Shown piece after piece: positions 9,115 to 17,007 of a stretch of 64,000 nucleotides of DNA (the first letter of the stretch is position 1; every line of letters begins with the position of its first letter). The notes under the pieces were generated by a model that was given only the letters and a program-made list of their open reading frames with translations, was not told the origin of the DNA and searched no databases. The stretch is from positions 1 through 64,000 of the forward strand of contig NZ_QEXM01000014.1 of the NCBI RefSeq assembly GCF_004127445.1, in the 5' to 3' direction. Source of the stretch: Streptomyces alfalfae (GTDB taxonomy: Bacteria > Actinomycetota > Actinomycetes > Streptomycetales > Streptomycetaceae). The translations under genes were made by a program, and so were the position numbers.

Positions 9115-12015
9115 CTAGGCCGGGACGATGTTCACCAGCTTCGGCGCCCGGACGATGACCTTGCGGATGCCGGCGCCGTCCAGCGCGGCGACGACCCGGT
9201 CGTCGGCCAGGGCCACCTTTTCCAGCTCTTCGTCGGAGATGGCGGGAGAGACCTCCAGACGCGCCTTGACCTTGCCCTTGATCTGCACGACGCAGGTCAC
9301 GGACTCGTCCACGACGTACGCCGGGTCGGCGACGGGGAAGTCCTGGTGGACGACCGAGTCGGTGTGGCCCAGCTTGCGCCACAGCTCCTCGGCGATGTGC
9401 GGGGCCAGCGGCGCGATCAGCAGCACCAGGCGCTCGGCGACCGAGCGCGGCACCGGTCCCGCGGCCTTGGTCAGGTGGTTGTTCAGCTCGGTGATCTTGG
9501 CGATGGCAGTGTTGAACCGCATGCCGTCCAGGTCCTGGCGCACGCCGTCGATCGCCTTGTGCAGGGCGCGCAGGGTGACCTCGTCGATATCGCCCTCGGC
9601 GACGTCCGCGACGGTGACCTCACCGGTCGACTCGTCGACGATCAGACGCCACAGCCGCTGCAGCAGGCGGTACTGGCCGACGACCGCGCGGGTGTCCCAG
9701 GGGCGGGAGACGTCCAGGGGGCCCATCGCCATCTCGTACAGGCGCAGGGTGTCCGCGCCGTACTCGTCGCAGATCTCGTCCGGGGTGACGGCGTTCTTCA
9801 GGGACTTGCCCATCTTGCCCAGCTCGCGCTTGACCTGCTCGCCCTCGAAGAAGAACGCGCCGTCGCGCTCCTCGACCTCGGTCGCGGGCACCGGGAAGCC
9901 GCGGCTGTCCCGGTAGACGTACGCCTGGATCATCCCCTGGTTGTACAGCTTGTGGAACGGCTCGGCCGACGAGATGTGCCCCAGGTCGAACAGGACCTTG
10001 GACCAGAAGCGCGCGTACAGCAGGTGCAGGACGGCGTGCTCGGCGCCGCCCACGTACAGGTCGACGCCGCCGGTCGGCTGTCCCTCGCGCGGGCCCATCC
10101 AGTACTGCTCGACGGCCGGGTCGACCAGGCGCTCGTCGTTGTGGGGGTCCAGGTAGCGCAGCTCGTACCAGCAGGAACCGGCCCAGTTGGGCATGGTGTT
10201 GGTCTCGCGGCGGTACTTCTTGGGGCCGTCACCCAGGTCCAGCGTGACGTTGACCCAGTCCTCGTTGCGGGACAGCGGCGTCTCCGGGGAGGTGTCCGCG
10301 TCGTCCGGGTCGAAGGTGCGCGGGGAGTAGTCGTCGACCTCCGGCAGCTCCAGGGGCAGCATGGACTCGGGCAGCGAGTGGGCGACGCCGTCCTCGTCGT
10401 AGACGATCGGGAAGGGCTCGCCCCAGTAGCGCTGGCGGCTGAACAGCCAGTCGCGCAGGCGGAAGTTGACGGTGCCCTCGCCGATGCCGCGCATGGCCAG
10501 CCAGCCGGTGATGCGGGCCTTGCCCCCGGTGACGTCCAGGCCGTCCAGGGAGATCTCCTGGTTCGCGGAGTTGATCAGCTTCGCCTCGTAGGAGGAGAAG
10601 GCGTCGTCCCACGTGGCGGTGTCGGTGCCGCGGCCGTCCGACGGCTCGACCACGCAGCGCATCGGCAGGCCGAACGCGCGCGCGAAGGCGAAGTCGCGGC
10701 TGTCGTGGGCGGGGACGGCCATGATCGCGCCGGTGCCGTAGCCCATCAGCACGTAGTCGGCGATGAAGACCGGGACCTGCTCGCCGCTGACCGGGTTGGT
10801 GGCGTAGACGCCGGTGAAGACGCCGGTCTTCTCCTTGGCGTCGGCCTGGCGCTCGACGTCGGACTTGGCGGCGGCGCTCGCGCGGTACGCGGTGACGGCG
10901 TCGGCGGGCGTGGCGTGGCCGCCGGTCCAAAGCTCGTGGGTGCCCTGGGGCCAGGCGGCGGGCAGGACCTTGTCGACCAGTTCGTGCTCGGGCGCCAGGA
11001 CCATGTAGGTGGCGCCGAACAGGGTGTCCTGGCGGGTGGTGAAGACGGTGATGGCCTGGCCATCGGCGCCCACGGGGAAGTTCACGCGGGCGCCTTCGGA
11101 GCGGCCGATCCAGTTGCGCTGCTGCAGCTTGATGGCCTCGGGCCAGTCCAGCGCGTCCAGGTCGTCCAGCAGCCGGTCGGCGTAGGCGGTGATGCGCATG
11201 TTCCACTGGCGCAGCTTGGCCTTGAAGACGGGGAAGTTGCCGCGCTCGGAGCGGCCGTCGGCGGTGACCTCCTCGTTGGCCAGGACGGTGCCCAGGCCGG
11301 GGCACCAGTTGACGGGCGCGTCGGAGGCGTAGGCCAGGCGGTACTCGCCCAGGATCTCCGCGCGCTCCGCGGCGTCCAGCTCGCTCCACGCGCGCGTGGT
11401 GCCCGGCACGGGACGCTCACCGCTCGCGAACTGCGCGACCAGGTCGGCGATCGGGCGGGCCTTCTTGGCGTCGGCGTCGTACCAGGAGTTAAAGATCTGG
11501 ACGAAGATCCACTGGGTCCACTTGTAGTACTCGGGGTCGATCGAAGCGAACGAGCGCCTCTTGTCGTGACCCAGGCCCAGCGCGCGCAGTTGCGCCTTCA
11601 TGTTCGCGATATTGGCCTCGGTGGAGACCCGCGGGTGGGTGCCCGTCTGCACGGCGTACTGCTCGGCGGGCAGGCCGAAGGCGTCGAAGCCCAGGGTGTG
11701 CAGGACGTTGTGCCCGGTCATGCGCTGGAAGCGGGCGAAGACGTCCGTGGCGATGTAGCCCAGCGGGTGGCCGACGTGCAGGCCCGCACCCGAGGGGTAC
11801 GGGAACATGTCCATGATGAACTTCTTGGGCTTGCCGACCAGCGCGGCCTCCGCCTCGTCCCGCGCGGCCAAGTCACCGCTGGGGTTCGGCGCCTCGTAGG
11901 TGCCCTCGGCGTCCCAGAAGTCCTGCCAGCGTGCCTCGATCTCAGCGGCCAGGGCGGCCGTGTAGCGGTGCGGCGCGGCCACCTCGGAGGCGGCAGCAGA
12001 ATTCGTCTCGCTCAT
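9115..12015 (-). CDS. leuS: Leucyl-tRNA synthetase
   Basis: Class I synthetase that charges tRNA-Leu, 966 residues. The HIGH motif appears as HVGH in [18 protein letters not shown], and the KMSKS loop as KMGKSLKN. The editing (CP1) domain lies between them, with the [19 protein letters not shown] strand. The Leu-specific C-terminal tail is present and ends [11 protein letters not shown] 12015 is preceded by GGAGCTTTGAGGATC; a TTG three codons upstream is less likely. The 5' region carries a leader-peptide attenuator, so expression is probably raised when charged tRNA-Leu is scarce. Confidence 0.97.
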   Translation of the reverse strand: MSETNSAAASEVAAPHRYTAALAAEIEARWQDFWDAEGTYEAPNPSGDLAARDEAEAALVGKPKKFIMDMFPYPSGAGLHVGHPLGYIATDVFARFQRMTGHNVLHTLGFDAFGLPAEQYAVQTGTHPRVSTEANIANMKAQLRALGLGHDKRRSFASIDPEYYKWTQWIFVQIFNSWYDADAKKARPIADLVAQFASGERPVPGTTRAWSELDAAERAEILGEYRLAYASDAPVNWCPGLGTVLANEEVTADGRSERGNFPVFKAKLRQWNMRITAYADRLLDDLDALDWPEAIKLQQRNWIGRSEGARVNFPVGADGQAITVFTTRQDTLFGATYMVLAPEHELVDKVLPAAWPQGTHELWTGGHATPADAVTAYRASAAAKSDVERQADAKEKTGVFTGVYATNPVSGEQVPVFIADYVLMGYGTGAIMAVPAHDSRDFAFARAFGLPMRCVVEPSDGRGTDTATWDDAFSSYEAKLINSANQEISLDGLDVTGGKARITGWLAMRGIGEGTVNFRLRDWLFSRQRYWGEPFPIVYDEDGVAHSLPESMLPLELPEVDDYSPRTFDPDDADTSPETPLSRNEDWVNVTLDLGDGPKKYRRETNTMPNWAGSCWYELRYLDPHNDERLVDPAVEQYWMGPREGQPTGGVDLYVGGAEHAVLHLLYARFWSKVLFDLGHISSAEPFHKLYNQGMIQAYVYRDSRGFPVPATEVEERDGAFFFEGEQVKRELGKMGKSLKNAVTPDEICDEYGADTLRLYEMAMGPLDVSRPWDTRAVVGQYRLLQRLWRLIVDESTGEVTVADVAEGDIDEVTLRALHKAIDGVRQDLDGMRFNTAIAKITELNNHLTKAAGPVPRSVAERLVLLIAPLAPHIAEELWRKLGHTDSVVHQDFPVADPAYVVDESVTCVVQIKGKVKARLEVSPAISDEELEKVALADDRVVAALDGAGIRKVIVRAPKLVNIVPA

Positions 12016-12068
12016 GATCCTCAAAGCTCCATCGATCGTCTCTGCCTGCGGAATTGACCGTGCGGGTC

Positions 12069-12097
12069 AAATAAAAATGCCCCTCGCACAGGAGGGG
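12069..12097 (-). terminator. leuS attenuator terminator
   Basis: Intrinsic terminator read on the minus strand: a six-base-pair GC stem (12092-12097 with 12080-12085), a six-base loop, then a T-rich tail (CATTTTTATTT). It lies between the leader peptide and leuS, 54 bases before the leuS ATG, which is where an attenuator terminator would stand. True T-runs are rare in this GC-rich genome, which makes this one stand out. Confidence 0.82.
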
Positions 12098-12111
12098 ACG
12101 CCGCGCCGATT

Positions 12112-12136
12112 CCGACCGCGGTTCACCGGCGGTCGG
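12112..12136 (-). promoter_or_regulatory. leuS leader hairpin
   Basis: Perfect eight-base-pair hairpin CCGACCGC/GCGGTCGG (12112-12119 with 12129-12136) with a nine-base loop, six bases after the stop codon of the leader peptide and before the terminator. In a classical attenuator this place is taken by a pause/1:2 or antiterminator element. Which alternative pairings form was not computed. Confidence 0.6.
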
Positions 12137-12142
12137 GACTGA

Positions 12143-12181
12143 TCAGCGCGGCCCGCTAAGCAGAAGGCGTACGGCACGCAT
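12143..12181 (-). CDS. leuS leader peptide (MRAVRLLLSGPR)
   Basis: Twelve-codon open frame, ATG 12181 to TGA 12143, encoding MRAVRLLLSGPR. It holds three adjacent Leu codons, CTT CTG CTT; CTT is a rare Leu codon in Streptomyces, so ribosome movement here should respond to charged tRNA-Leu. Two hairpins follow, the second an intrinsic terminator, before leuS. A TACCCT -10-like box ends six bases before the ATG, so the leader transcript may begin at the ATG itself (leaderless). The layout matches transcription attenuation known for leu, ilv and trp genes in actinobacteria. I inferred the function from layout; it was not compared with other genomes. Confidence 0.75.
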   Translation of the reverse strand: MRAVRLLLSGPR

Positions 12182-12187
12182 GGCGTC

Positions 12188-12193
12188 AGGGTA
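12188..12193 (-). promoter_or_regulatory. Candidate -10 box for the leuS leader
   Basis: TACCCT on the minus strand, separated by six bases (GACGCC) from the leader-peptide ATG. The spacing would place transcription start at or next to the A of ATG. No TTGAC-like -35 lies 17-18 bases upstream, so the promoter assignment rests on the -10 box and spacing only. Confidence 0.4.
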
Positions 12194-12255
12194 CCGCAGC
12201 ACCCGCGCGGCCCGCGACGAGCTTCCCGGCGGGGGCCGCGCGGGACCGCACCCTC

Positions 12256-12271
12256 ACCCTTGGCCAAGGGT
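12256..12271. promoter_or_regulatory. 16-bp perfect palindrome between divergent genes
   Basis: ACCCTTGGCCAAGGGT is a perfect 16-base palindrome located between the leuS leader and the divergent redox module. It is about 75 bases upstream of the leuS leader -10 box and 141 bases before the ATG at 12412. It could be an operator for either direction. No regulator gene adjoins it. Confidence 0.4.
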
Positions 12272-12411
12272 TACTCGGCGTACCGCCCACTATCGGGGCA
12301 ACACCAAGAGGGGATAGCGCTTTGATAACGACGCAATAACTCAAACCTCGTACTCACCGGTATGGAGCGACTTAGCATGCGGCGGGAACCGAACATTTCG
12401 GAGCCGCCCCC

Positions 12412-13464
12412 ATGAACCCTCTGCACCCTCATCGTCGGAGCCGTGTTCTCGCCGCCGGCGCCCTGCTCCTGATACCCCTGTTCGTCTTCGCGGGCAGCGA
12501 CGGTTTCCGCGTCGCCCTCGACTTCACGACCGGCGTCCTGTGCCTGGTCTCCCTCACCGCGTCCGTGGTCTGGGGCCTGGTGGCCACCGACCGCCTCTTC
12601 CTCCGCTCGCGCCAGCGACTGCTCGCCCAGGCCGTCCACCGCGCCACCGCGGTCGCCTCGGTGGGCTTCCTGCTGCTGCACGGCACGGTCAAGATCGCGC
12701 TCGACCACGTGTCGCTCGTCGGCGCCCTGGTGCCCTTCGGGCTCGGTGTCGGCGGCAGCGCCGGGCTGATCGGCCTCGGCTCGCTCGCGGGCCTCCTCAT
12801 GGTGGTCACGAGCGTCACCGGAGCCCTGCGGAGCGCCTTCGCCTCACCGGCGGGGATCGCGTCGCGCTGGCGGGCGCTGCACATGCTCGCCTACCCCGCC
12901 TGGTGCGCCGCCCTCGTGCACGGCCTGTACGCGGGACGCCAGCCGAGGCCCTGGGTGGTGGCGCTGTACTGCCTGTGTCTGATCGCGGTCACCGGAGCCG
13001 TCGCCCTGCGCGCCGCGCCGCCGCCGGCCAAGCGGAAGGTCGCCGCCCGCGTCCTGGCCCTGCTCGAACCGGGCGAGGCGCCGCGTCCCGCACATCGGCA
13101 TCCCGCGCGGGACACCGTTTCCGCTCCGCTGCCGGGCACGGCCGCCGACGCCCAACCGGCCTCCGGCCCCGTGGTCGGCATCTCCGCGGCCTACCGCGCG
13201 CTCGCCGCCACACCACCCCTGCACCCGACGGGACCCCCACCCCGCGCAGAGCCCGCCGACCACTGGCCCACGCCGTCGCCGCCCCCACCCGTCGAGTCCC
13301 CCTACGTGGCGCCCCAGCCCACCTACGACACCGCGCCCCAGCCCGTGTACGACCCCTGCGATCCCGCCTACGACAGTGGCTCCGCCACCGAGCCGCTACC
13401 CGGGCCGTTCCAGGCCCCCAGCTCGGGTGAGCCATGGAACGCCGCCACCGGAGGCCACCCGTGA
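12412..13464 (+). CDS. b-heme-like membrane protein of a redox module
   Basis: 350 residues from ATG 12412, preceded by GGAGCCGCCCCC. The first 200 residues hold about six membrane helices. Two of them each carry a pair of histidines: VHRA and LLLHGTV in the third, LHMLAY and LVHGLYAG in the fifth. That spacing recalls ferric-reductase/YedZ-type membrane domains that hold two b-hemes; heme binding is inference. The C-terminal 150 residues are Pro-rich, with YDTAPQPVYDPCDPAYD repeats. The stop overlaps the next start (GTGA), so the two genes are likely co-translated and work together in electron transfer. Confidence 0.85.
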   Translation: MNPLHPHRRSRVLAAGALLLIPLFVFAGSDGFRVALDFTTGVLCLVSLTASVVWGLVATDRLFLRSRQRLLAQAVHRATAVASVGFLLLHGTVKIALDHVSLVGALVPFGLGVGGSAGLIGLGSLAGLLMVVTSVTGALRSAFASPAGIASRWRALHMLAYPAWCAALVHGLYAGRQPRPWVVALYCLCLIAVTGAVALRAAPPPAKRKVAARVLALLEPGEAPRPAHRHPARDTVSAPLPGTAADAQPASGPVVGISAAYRALAATPPLHPTGPPPRAEPADHWPTPSPPPPVESPYVAPQPTYDTAPQPVYDPCDPAYDSGSATEPLPGPFQAPSSGEPWNAATGGHP

Positions 13465-15053
13465 ACGCGCCGCTGCCCGACGTCCCCGAGGTCCGCGTCG
13501 TCGGCCTCCCCCTGCTCACGTCAGGCTTCGACCTGGTCGAACGCCTCGGTCTGCCCATGCACCTGAAGGTGCACGGGCCCCTCGAACCGATGGCGGGCGA
13601 GGCGCTGGCCGGACTCGCCGAGCAGATCGAGCTGCGCGGCAGGGGCGGCGCGGGCTTCCCCTTCGCGCGCAAGCTGCGCTCCGTCGCGGAGGCGGCGATA
13701 CGTCGCGGCGTACGCCCCGTGGTCGTCGTCAACGGCAGCGAGGACGAGCCGGCCTGCCGCAAGGACACCGTCCTGCTCAACCGCGCCCCGCACCTCGTCC
13801 TGGACGGCGCCCTGCTCGCCGCCGAGGCCCTCGGCGCCCGCACGCTCGTCATCGGCGTGACCCGCGACTCGACCGAGGCCTCGATGCGCACCGCCCTCGC
13901 CGAGCGCGGCCTCGGCAACCGCCGCGGCGCCGCCCTACGCGCGCGTGTCCAGCGCAATCCGGTGCGCATGGTCACCGGGGAGTCCTCCGCGCTGGTCCGC
14001 TCCGCCGACGGCGGGCCCCCGCTGCCGCCGGGCCGCAAGGCGCGCACCTCCGACTCCGGAGTGGGCGGGGCCCCCACGCTGCTCTCGAACGCCGAGACGT
14101 TCGCCCAGCTCGCCGTCGCCGCGCGAATCGGCGCGGACCGCTACTGCCGCACCGGCCTGCGCGACGAGCCCGGCACGGTCCTGCTGACCCTCTCCGGAGC
14201 GGTGGCGCGGCCGATGGTCGTCGAGGTGCCCACCGGCGTGCCGCTGCTGTACGTCCTCCAGCTCGCCGGCGCCCCCGCGCTGCCCCAGGGCGTCCTCACG
14301 GGCGGCTACCACGGCAAGTGGCTCGACAGCGTCGCCGCGCACGAGGCGGTCGTCTCCCGGGCCGCCCTGGACGCCTGTGGGGGCGCGCTCGGAGCGGGGG
14401 CGATCCTGCCGATCGGCGAGTCCACCTGCCCGCTGGGCGAGTCGTTGCGCGTCGCGCGCTGGCTGGCCGGGGAGAGCGCGGGTCAGTGCGGGCCCTGCCA
14501 TCTCGGCCTGCCCGCGGCGGCGCGCGGCCTCGCGGACGTCCTCGACGGCGGCGGCCCGACCGCCCTGGAGGCGCTGCGCGAGGTGACCAGGGCCGTGAAG
14601 CGACGCGGCGCCTGCAAGCATCCGGACGGCACGGCCGCCTTCCTGGAGTCGACGATCGCGGCGTTCACCGACGACCTGGCGGCGCACGTCCTCGGCGGCG
14701 GCTGCGGCCGCCCCGTGCTGGGTGTCCTGCCCCTCCAGGCGGAGACCCCCCGGGGTGAGGCGCCCAGCGGCCGCAGGCTGGCCGTCGACTGGACGCTCTG
14801 CCAGGGCCACGGGCTCTGCGCGGACATCGTCCCCGAGCTGCTCCAGCTCGGCCCCGACGGCTTCCCCTCGGTGGCGGAGGCCGCCGTGCCGCGCTACTCC
14901 GAAGCGCGTGCCGCGCGCGCGGTGCGGTGCTGCCCCGCGCTGGCCCTGCGCATCGAGGAGGACCCGAAGGCGGCATCGAAGCAGCGTCCCGCGCTGCCCG
15001 CCGCGCTGCCGCCCGGCCGGGGGCGCAGGGCACTCGGCAGCGGAAGGCAGTGA
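13461..15053 (+). CDS. NuoF-like flavoprotein fused to a ferredoxin domain
   Basis: 530 residues from GTG 13461, with GGAGG six bases upstream. The N-terminal two thirds resemble the NADH-binding 51-kDa subunit of complex I: FMN/NADH glycine loop GRGGAGFPFARK, NGSEDEPACRKDT, an SLBB-like part and an iron-sulfur region ESAGQCGPCHLG followed by a distal Cys in RGACKHPDG. The usual S-C-G-x-C-x-x-C has Ala in place of the first Cys. Residues about 440-505 resemble a P450-type ferredoxin (CQGHGLC then CCPALAL). It probably passes electrons between a nicotinamide, FMN and the neighbouring heme-like membrane protein. No other complex I gene is near. Confidence 0.87.
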   Translation: MNAPLPDVPEVRVVGLPLLTSGFDLVERLGLPMHLKVHGPLEPMAGEALAGLAEQIELRGRGGAGFPFARKLRSVAEAAIRRGVRPVVVVNGSEDEPACRKDTVLLNRAPHLVLDGALLAAEALGARTLVIGVTRDSTEASMRTALAERGLGNRRGAALRARVQRNPVRMVTGESSALVRSADGGPPLPPGRKARTSDSGVGGAPTLLSNAETFAQLAVAARIGADRYCRTGLRDEPGTVLLTLSGAVARPMVVEVPTGVPLLYVLQLAGAPALPQGVLTGGYHGKWLDSVAAHEAVVSRAALDACGGALGAGAILPIGESTCPLGESLRVARWLAGESAGQCGPCHLGLPAAARGLADVLDGGGPTALEALREVTRAVKRRGACKHPDGTAAFLESTIAAFTDDLAAHVLGGGCGRPVLGVLPLQAETPRGEAPSGRRLAVDWTLCQGHGLCADIVPELLQLGPDGFPSVAEAAVPRYSEARAARAVRCCPALALRIEEDPKAASKQRPALPAALPPGRGRRALGSGRQ

Positions 15054-15092
15054 CCAGCGGGGCCACCGCCCATGAGAGACGGCGACAAAGAA

Positions 15093-15125
15093 GAAGCGGG
15101 CCACCCGATCCGGGTGACCCGCTTC
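15093..15125 (-). terminator. Terminator after tRNA-Ala
   Basis: GAAGCGGGTCACCCG/CGGGTGGCCCGCTTC hairpin with one mismatched pair, followed on the minus strand by TTCTTTG. It ends the first tRNA-Ala transcript and may also stop the plus-strand redox operon, which ends 40 bases away. Confidence 0.7.
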
Positions 15126-15134
15126 CATCTGCTG

Positions 15135-15207
15135 TGGAGCTAAGGAGAATTGAACTCCTGACCTCCTGCATGCCATGCAGGCGCTCTACCAACTGAGCTA
15201 TAGCCCC
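15135..15207 (-). tRNA. tRNA-Ala (GGC), copy 1
   Basis: Complete 73-base cloverleaf. The seven-pair acceptor stem GGGGCTA/TAGCTCC contains the G3:U70 wobble pair that marks alanine tRNAs. The D arm is GCTC/GAGC and the anticodon stem-loop CCTGC-ATGGCAT-GCAGG has anticodon GGC. The T arm is CAGGAGTTCAATTCTCCTT-like. The discriminator is A and the CCA tail is not encoded. An identical gene lies at 19730-19802 on the same strand. Confidence 0.97.
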
Positions 15208-15328
15208 TTGCTTGTCCGCCCGGTTTCCCCGGCGGCTCCGCCAACATTACACGGTCATCCCCGTGCTCCACCAAATCGTTTCCGTTCTGCACCGGTACGA
15301 CCCGATACGGCCGGTACTGTCAGCCCCC

Positions 15329-16549
15329 GTGACCGTGATCGCGCTCGCCACCACCACCCGCCGCCGCGTACCCGTGGCCGCCTGGGCCTGCCTGCTCTCC
15401 TTCACGGCCTTCTGGCTCGCCCAGCGTGCCGCCGACGTCTCGATGATCGACCTGATGGTCTACCGGGCGGAGGGCGAGACCGTGCGCGCGGGAGGCGACC
15501 TCTACGCGCTGCGCACCACCGAGGCGCACCTGCCCACCACCTATCCCCCGTTCGCGGCGCTCCTGTTCACCCCGCTCACGCTGCTGGACGTCCCGGACAT
15601 GCGCGTCCTCACGACGCTGGGGAACCTCCTCCTGCTGGTGGTGTTCGTGGCGCTCTCCCTGCGGCTCATCGAGGGGGACGCGCCCCACGCGCGCGTGGGG
15701 ACCGCCCTGGGGCTCTCCGCGCTCGCCGTCTGGTGCGAGCCGGTGTGGACGACGCTCCGCTACGGACAGATCAACCTGCTGCTCGGCGTCCTCGTCCTGT
15801 GGGACCTCTCCCGGCGCCCCGGCCACCGCTGGGCCGGCGTGGGCATCGGGGTCGCCGCGGCGATCAAGCTGACACCCGCGCTCTTCGCCGTGTTCCTGCT
15901 CGCGACCGGGGCCGCCGAGGCCCTGCGGCGCGGCCCGTGGCGGCCCGCCGTGCGGCACGCGTGCGTGGCGGCCGTCTCGTTCTCCGGCGCGACGCTCCTG
16001 GCTGCCGTCGTGCTGCCCCGCGACTCCTGGCGGTTCTGGACCCGCATGGTCTTCGAGGCCGGCCGGGTCGGCCTGCCGGAGGACACCGCGAACCAGTCCC
16101 TCCGCGGTGTCCTCTCCCGGCTGCTGCACACCGCCGAGCCCGGCCTCTGGTGGGCGGTGGCCGCCGTGGCGACCGGCGTGTGCGGGCTCGCGACGGCGGT
16201 GGCGGCGGCGCTGCGCGGGGAGCGGGCGTGGGCCGTGCTCTGCTGCGCGGTGACGGCCCTCCTGGTCAGCCCGGTCTCCTGGTCGCACCACTGGGTGTGG
16301 TGCGTGCCGATGCTGCTGCTCCTGGGCTTCGACGCGGTGCGACGGGGCGGTCGGGGGCGCTGGGCGGTGAGCGGGGGAGCCGCGCTGGTCTTCGTCTCGT
16401 ACGCCCTGTGGTGGGTGCCCCACGGTGCGGGGCGGCTCGAACTCGGCCAGAATTATGGCCAAATACTGCTGTCCGCCCTCTACGTAGTGACCGCTTTCGG
16501 GTTTCTGCTGATCGGGATCAGGCGGTGGCGAACGAGTAGAACCGCTTGA
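15329..16549 (+). CDS. GT87 (DUF2029) mannosyltransferase-like membrane protein
   Basis: 406 residues from GTG 15329 (VTVIALATTTRRR). An earlier in-frame start would run into the tRNA promoter region. It has about ten membrane helices and the GT-C/GT87 features: an acidic residue after the first helix (VSMIDLMVYRAEG), the TYPPFAALLFTPL loop, LRYGQINLLLGVLVLWDL, AAIKLTPALFAVFLL and SWSHHWVWCVP. The family transfers sugars from polyprenyl-phosphate donors in the outer leaflet, for example mannose in actinobacterial glycolipids. The exact product is unknown. Its last 32 bases overlap a convergent gene. Confidence 0.87.
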   Translation: MTVIALATTTRRRVPVAAWACLLSFTAFWLAQRAADVSMIDLMVYRAEGETVRAGGDLYALRTTEAHLPTTYPPFAALLFTPLTLLDVPDMRVLTTLGNLLLLVVFVALSLRLIEGDAPHARVGTALGLSALAVWCEPVWTTLRYGQINLLLGVLVLWDLSRRPGHRWAGVGIGVAAAIKLTPALFAVFLLATGAAEALRRGPWRPAVRHACVAAVSFSGATLLAAVVLPRDSWRFWTRMVFEAGRVGLPEDTANQSLRGVLSRLLHTAEPGLWWAVAAVATGVCGLATAVAAALRGERAWAVLCCAVTALLVSPVSWSHHWVWCVPMLLLLGFDAVRRGGRGRWAVSGGAALVFVSYALWWVPHGAGRLELGQNYGQILLSALYVVTAFGFLLIGIRRWRTSRTA

Positions 16550-16751
16550 GGGTGCAGTGCTCGTCGAGCAGCCGGCCGTAGATCGGCTCCCCCTCCAGCT
16601 CGCGGTAGGTCTCGATGGGGTCGCCTTTTATGATCAGCGCCCTGGCGCATTCCTCGCACCAGTACTGGTACTCGTCGTTGACCGGTTCCATGTCGCGGAC
16701 GATCGGCGTGCCGCTGTCACACCAGTCGCATTTCCGCCTGTGCGCACCCAT
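16518..16751 (-). CDS. Zinc-ribbon-like mini-protein (77 aa)
   Basis: 77 residues from ATG 16751. Two CxxC knuckles (KCDWCDSG near residue 8 and YWCEECAR near residue 32) with a 20-residue gap suggest one zinc site. An acidic, aromatic tail follows. Its 3' end overlaps the convergent GT87 gene by 32 bases. Only three bases separate it from the stop of the upstream 60-residue zinc-ribbon gene, so the two are one operon. Function is unknown. Confidence 0.75.
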   Translation of the reverse strand: MGAHRRKCDWCDSGTPIVRDMEPVNDEYQYWCEECARALIIKGDPIETYRELEGEPIYGRLLDEHCTLKRFYSFATA

Positions 16752-16754
16752 CGA

Positions 16755-16937
16755 TCAGCTCCAGCTGTGGCCGCAGGCGGTGCACACGTACGAGACTCCG
16801 CCGTTGTCACCGAGTACTTGGGCGACGTGGGGCGAGCCGCAGGAAGGGCAGTTGAGGAGCGTGCGGCGCCCGGCACGTTCTCGCATCGCCGCCTCGCCGG
16901 AGAGGCGGTCGACCTCTCCGATGATGCTCGCGGGCAT
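16755..16937 (-). CDS. Zinc-ribbon mini-protein (60 aa)
   Basis: 60 residues from ATG 16937, chosen because GGGAGGGAGAGC stands just upstream; the longer open frame is Arg/Pro-rich. After a helical start (MPASIIGEVDRLSGEAAMRERAG) comes a TFIIS-like ribbon: NCPSCGSPHV, then VCTACGHSWS at the very C-terminus. Such ribbons bind nucleic acid or protein. It precedes the 77-residue Cys protein in a two-gene operon. I know no function. Confidence 0.77.
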   Translation of the reverse strand: MPASIIGEVDRLSGEAAMRERAGRRTLLNCPSCGSPHVAQVLGDNGGVSYVCTACGHSWS

Positions 16938-17007
16938 CGCGCTCTCCCTCCCGTCGGGCTGCGTCCCCTTCCGGCCGTCCGATTCTGCCACGGCCCGGGC
17001 GACACGG

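Noticed and set aside
8965..12057. Long plus-strand open frame opposite leuS
   Set aside because: Antisense shadow of leuS with a Val/Leu/Gly/Arg/Asp-only composition.
12016..12300. T-box riboswitch upstream of leuS
   Set aside because: No specifier stem or TGGNACCGCG antiterminator sequence; the layout is that of a leader-peptide attenuator.
12271..12708. 145-residue minus-strand frame opposite the b-heme-like gene
   Set aside because: Acidic/Gln-rich shadow of hydrophobic codons on the plus strand; covers the divergent promoter region.
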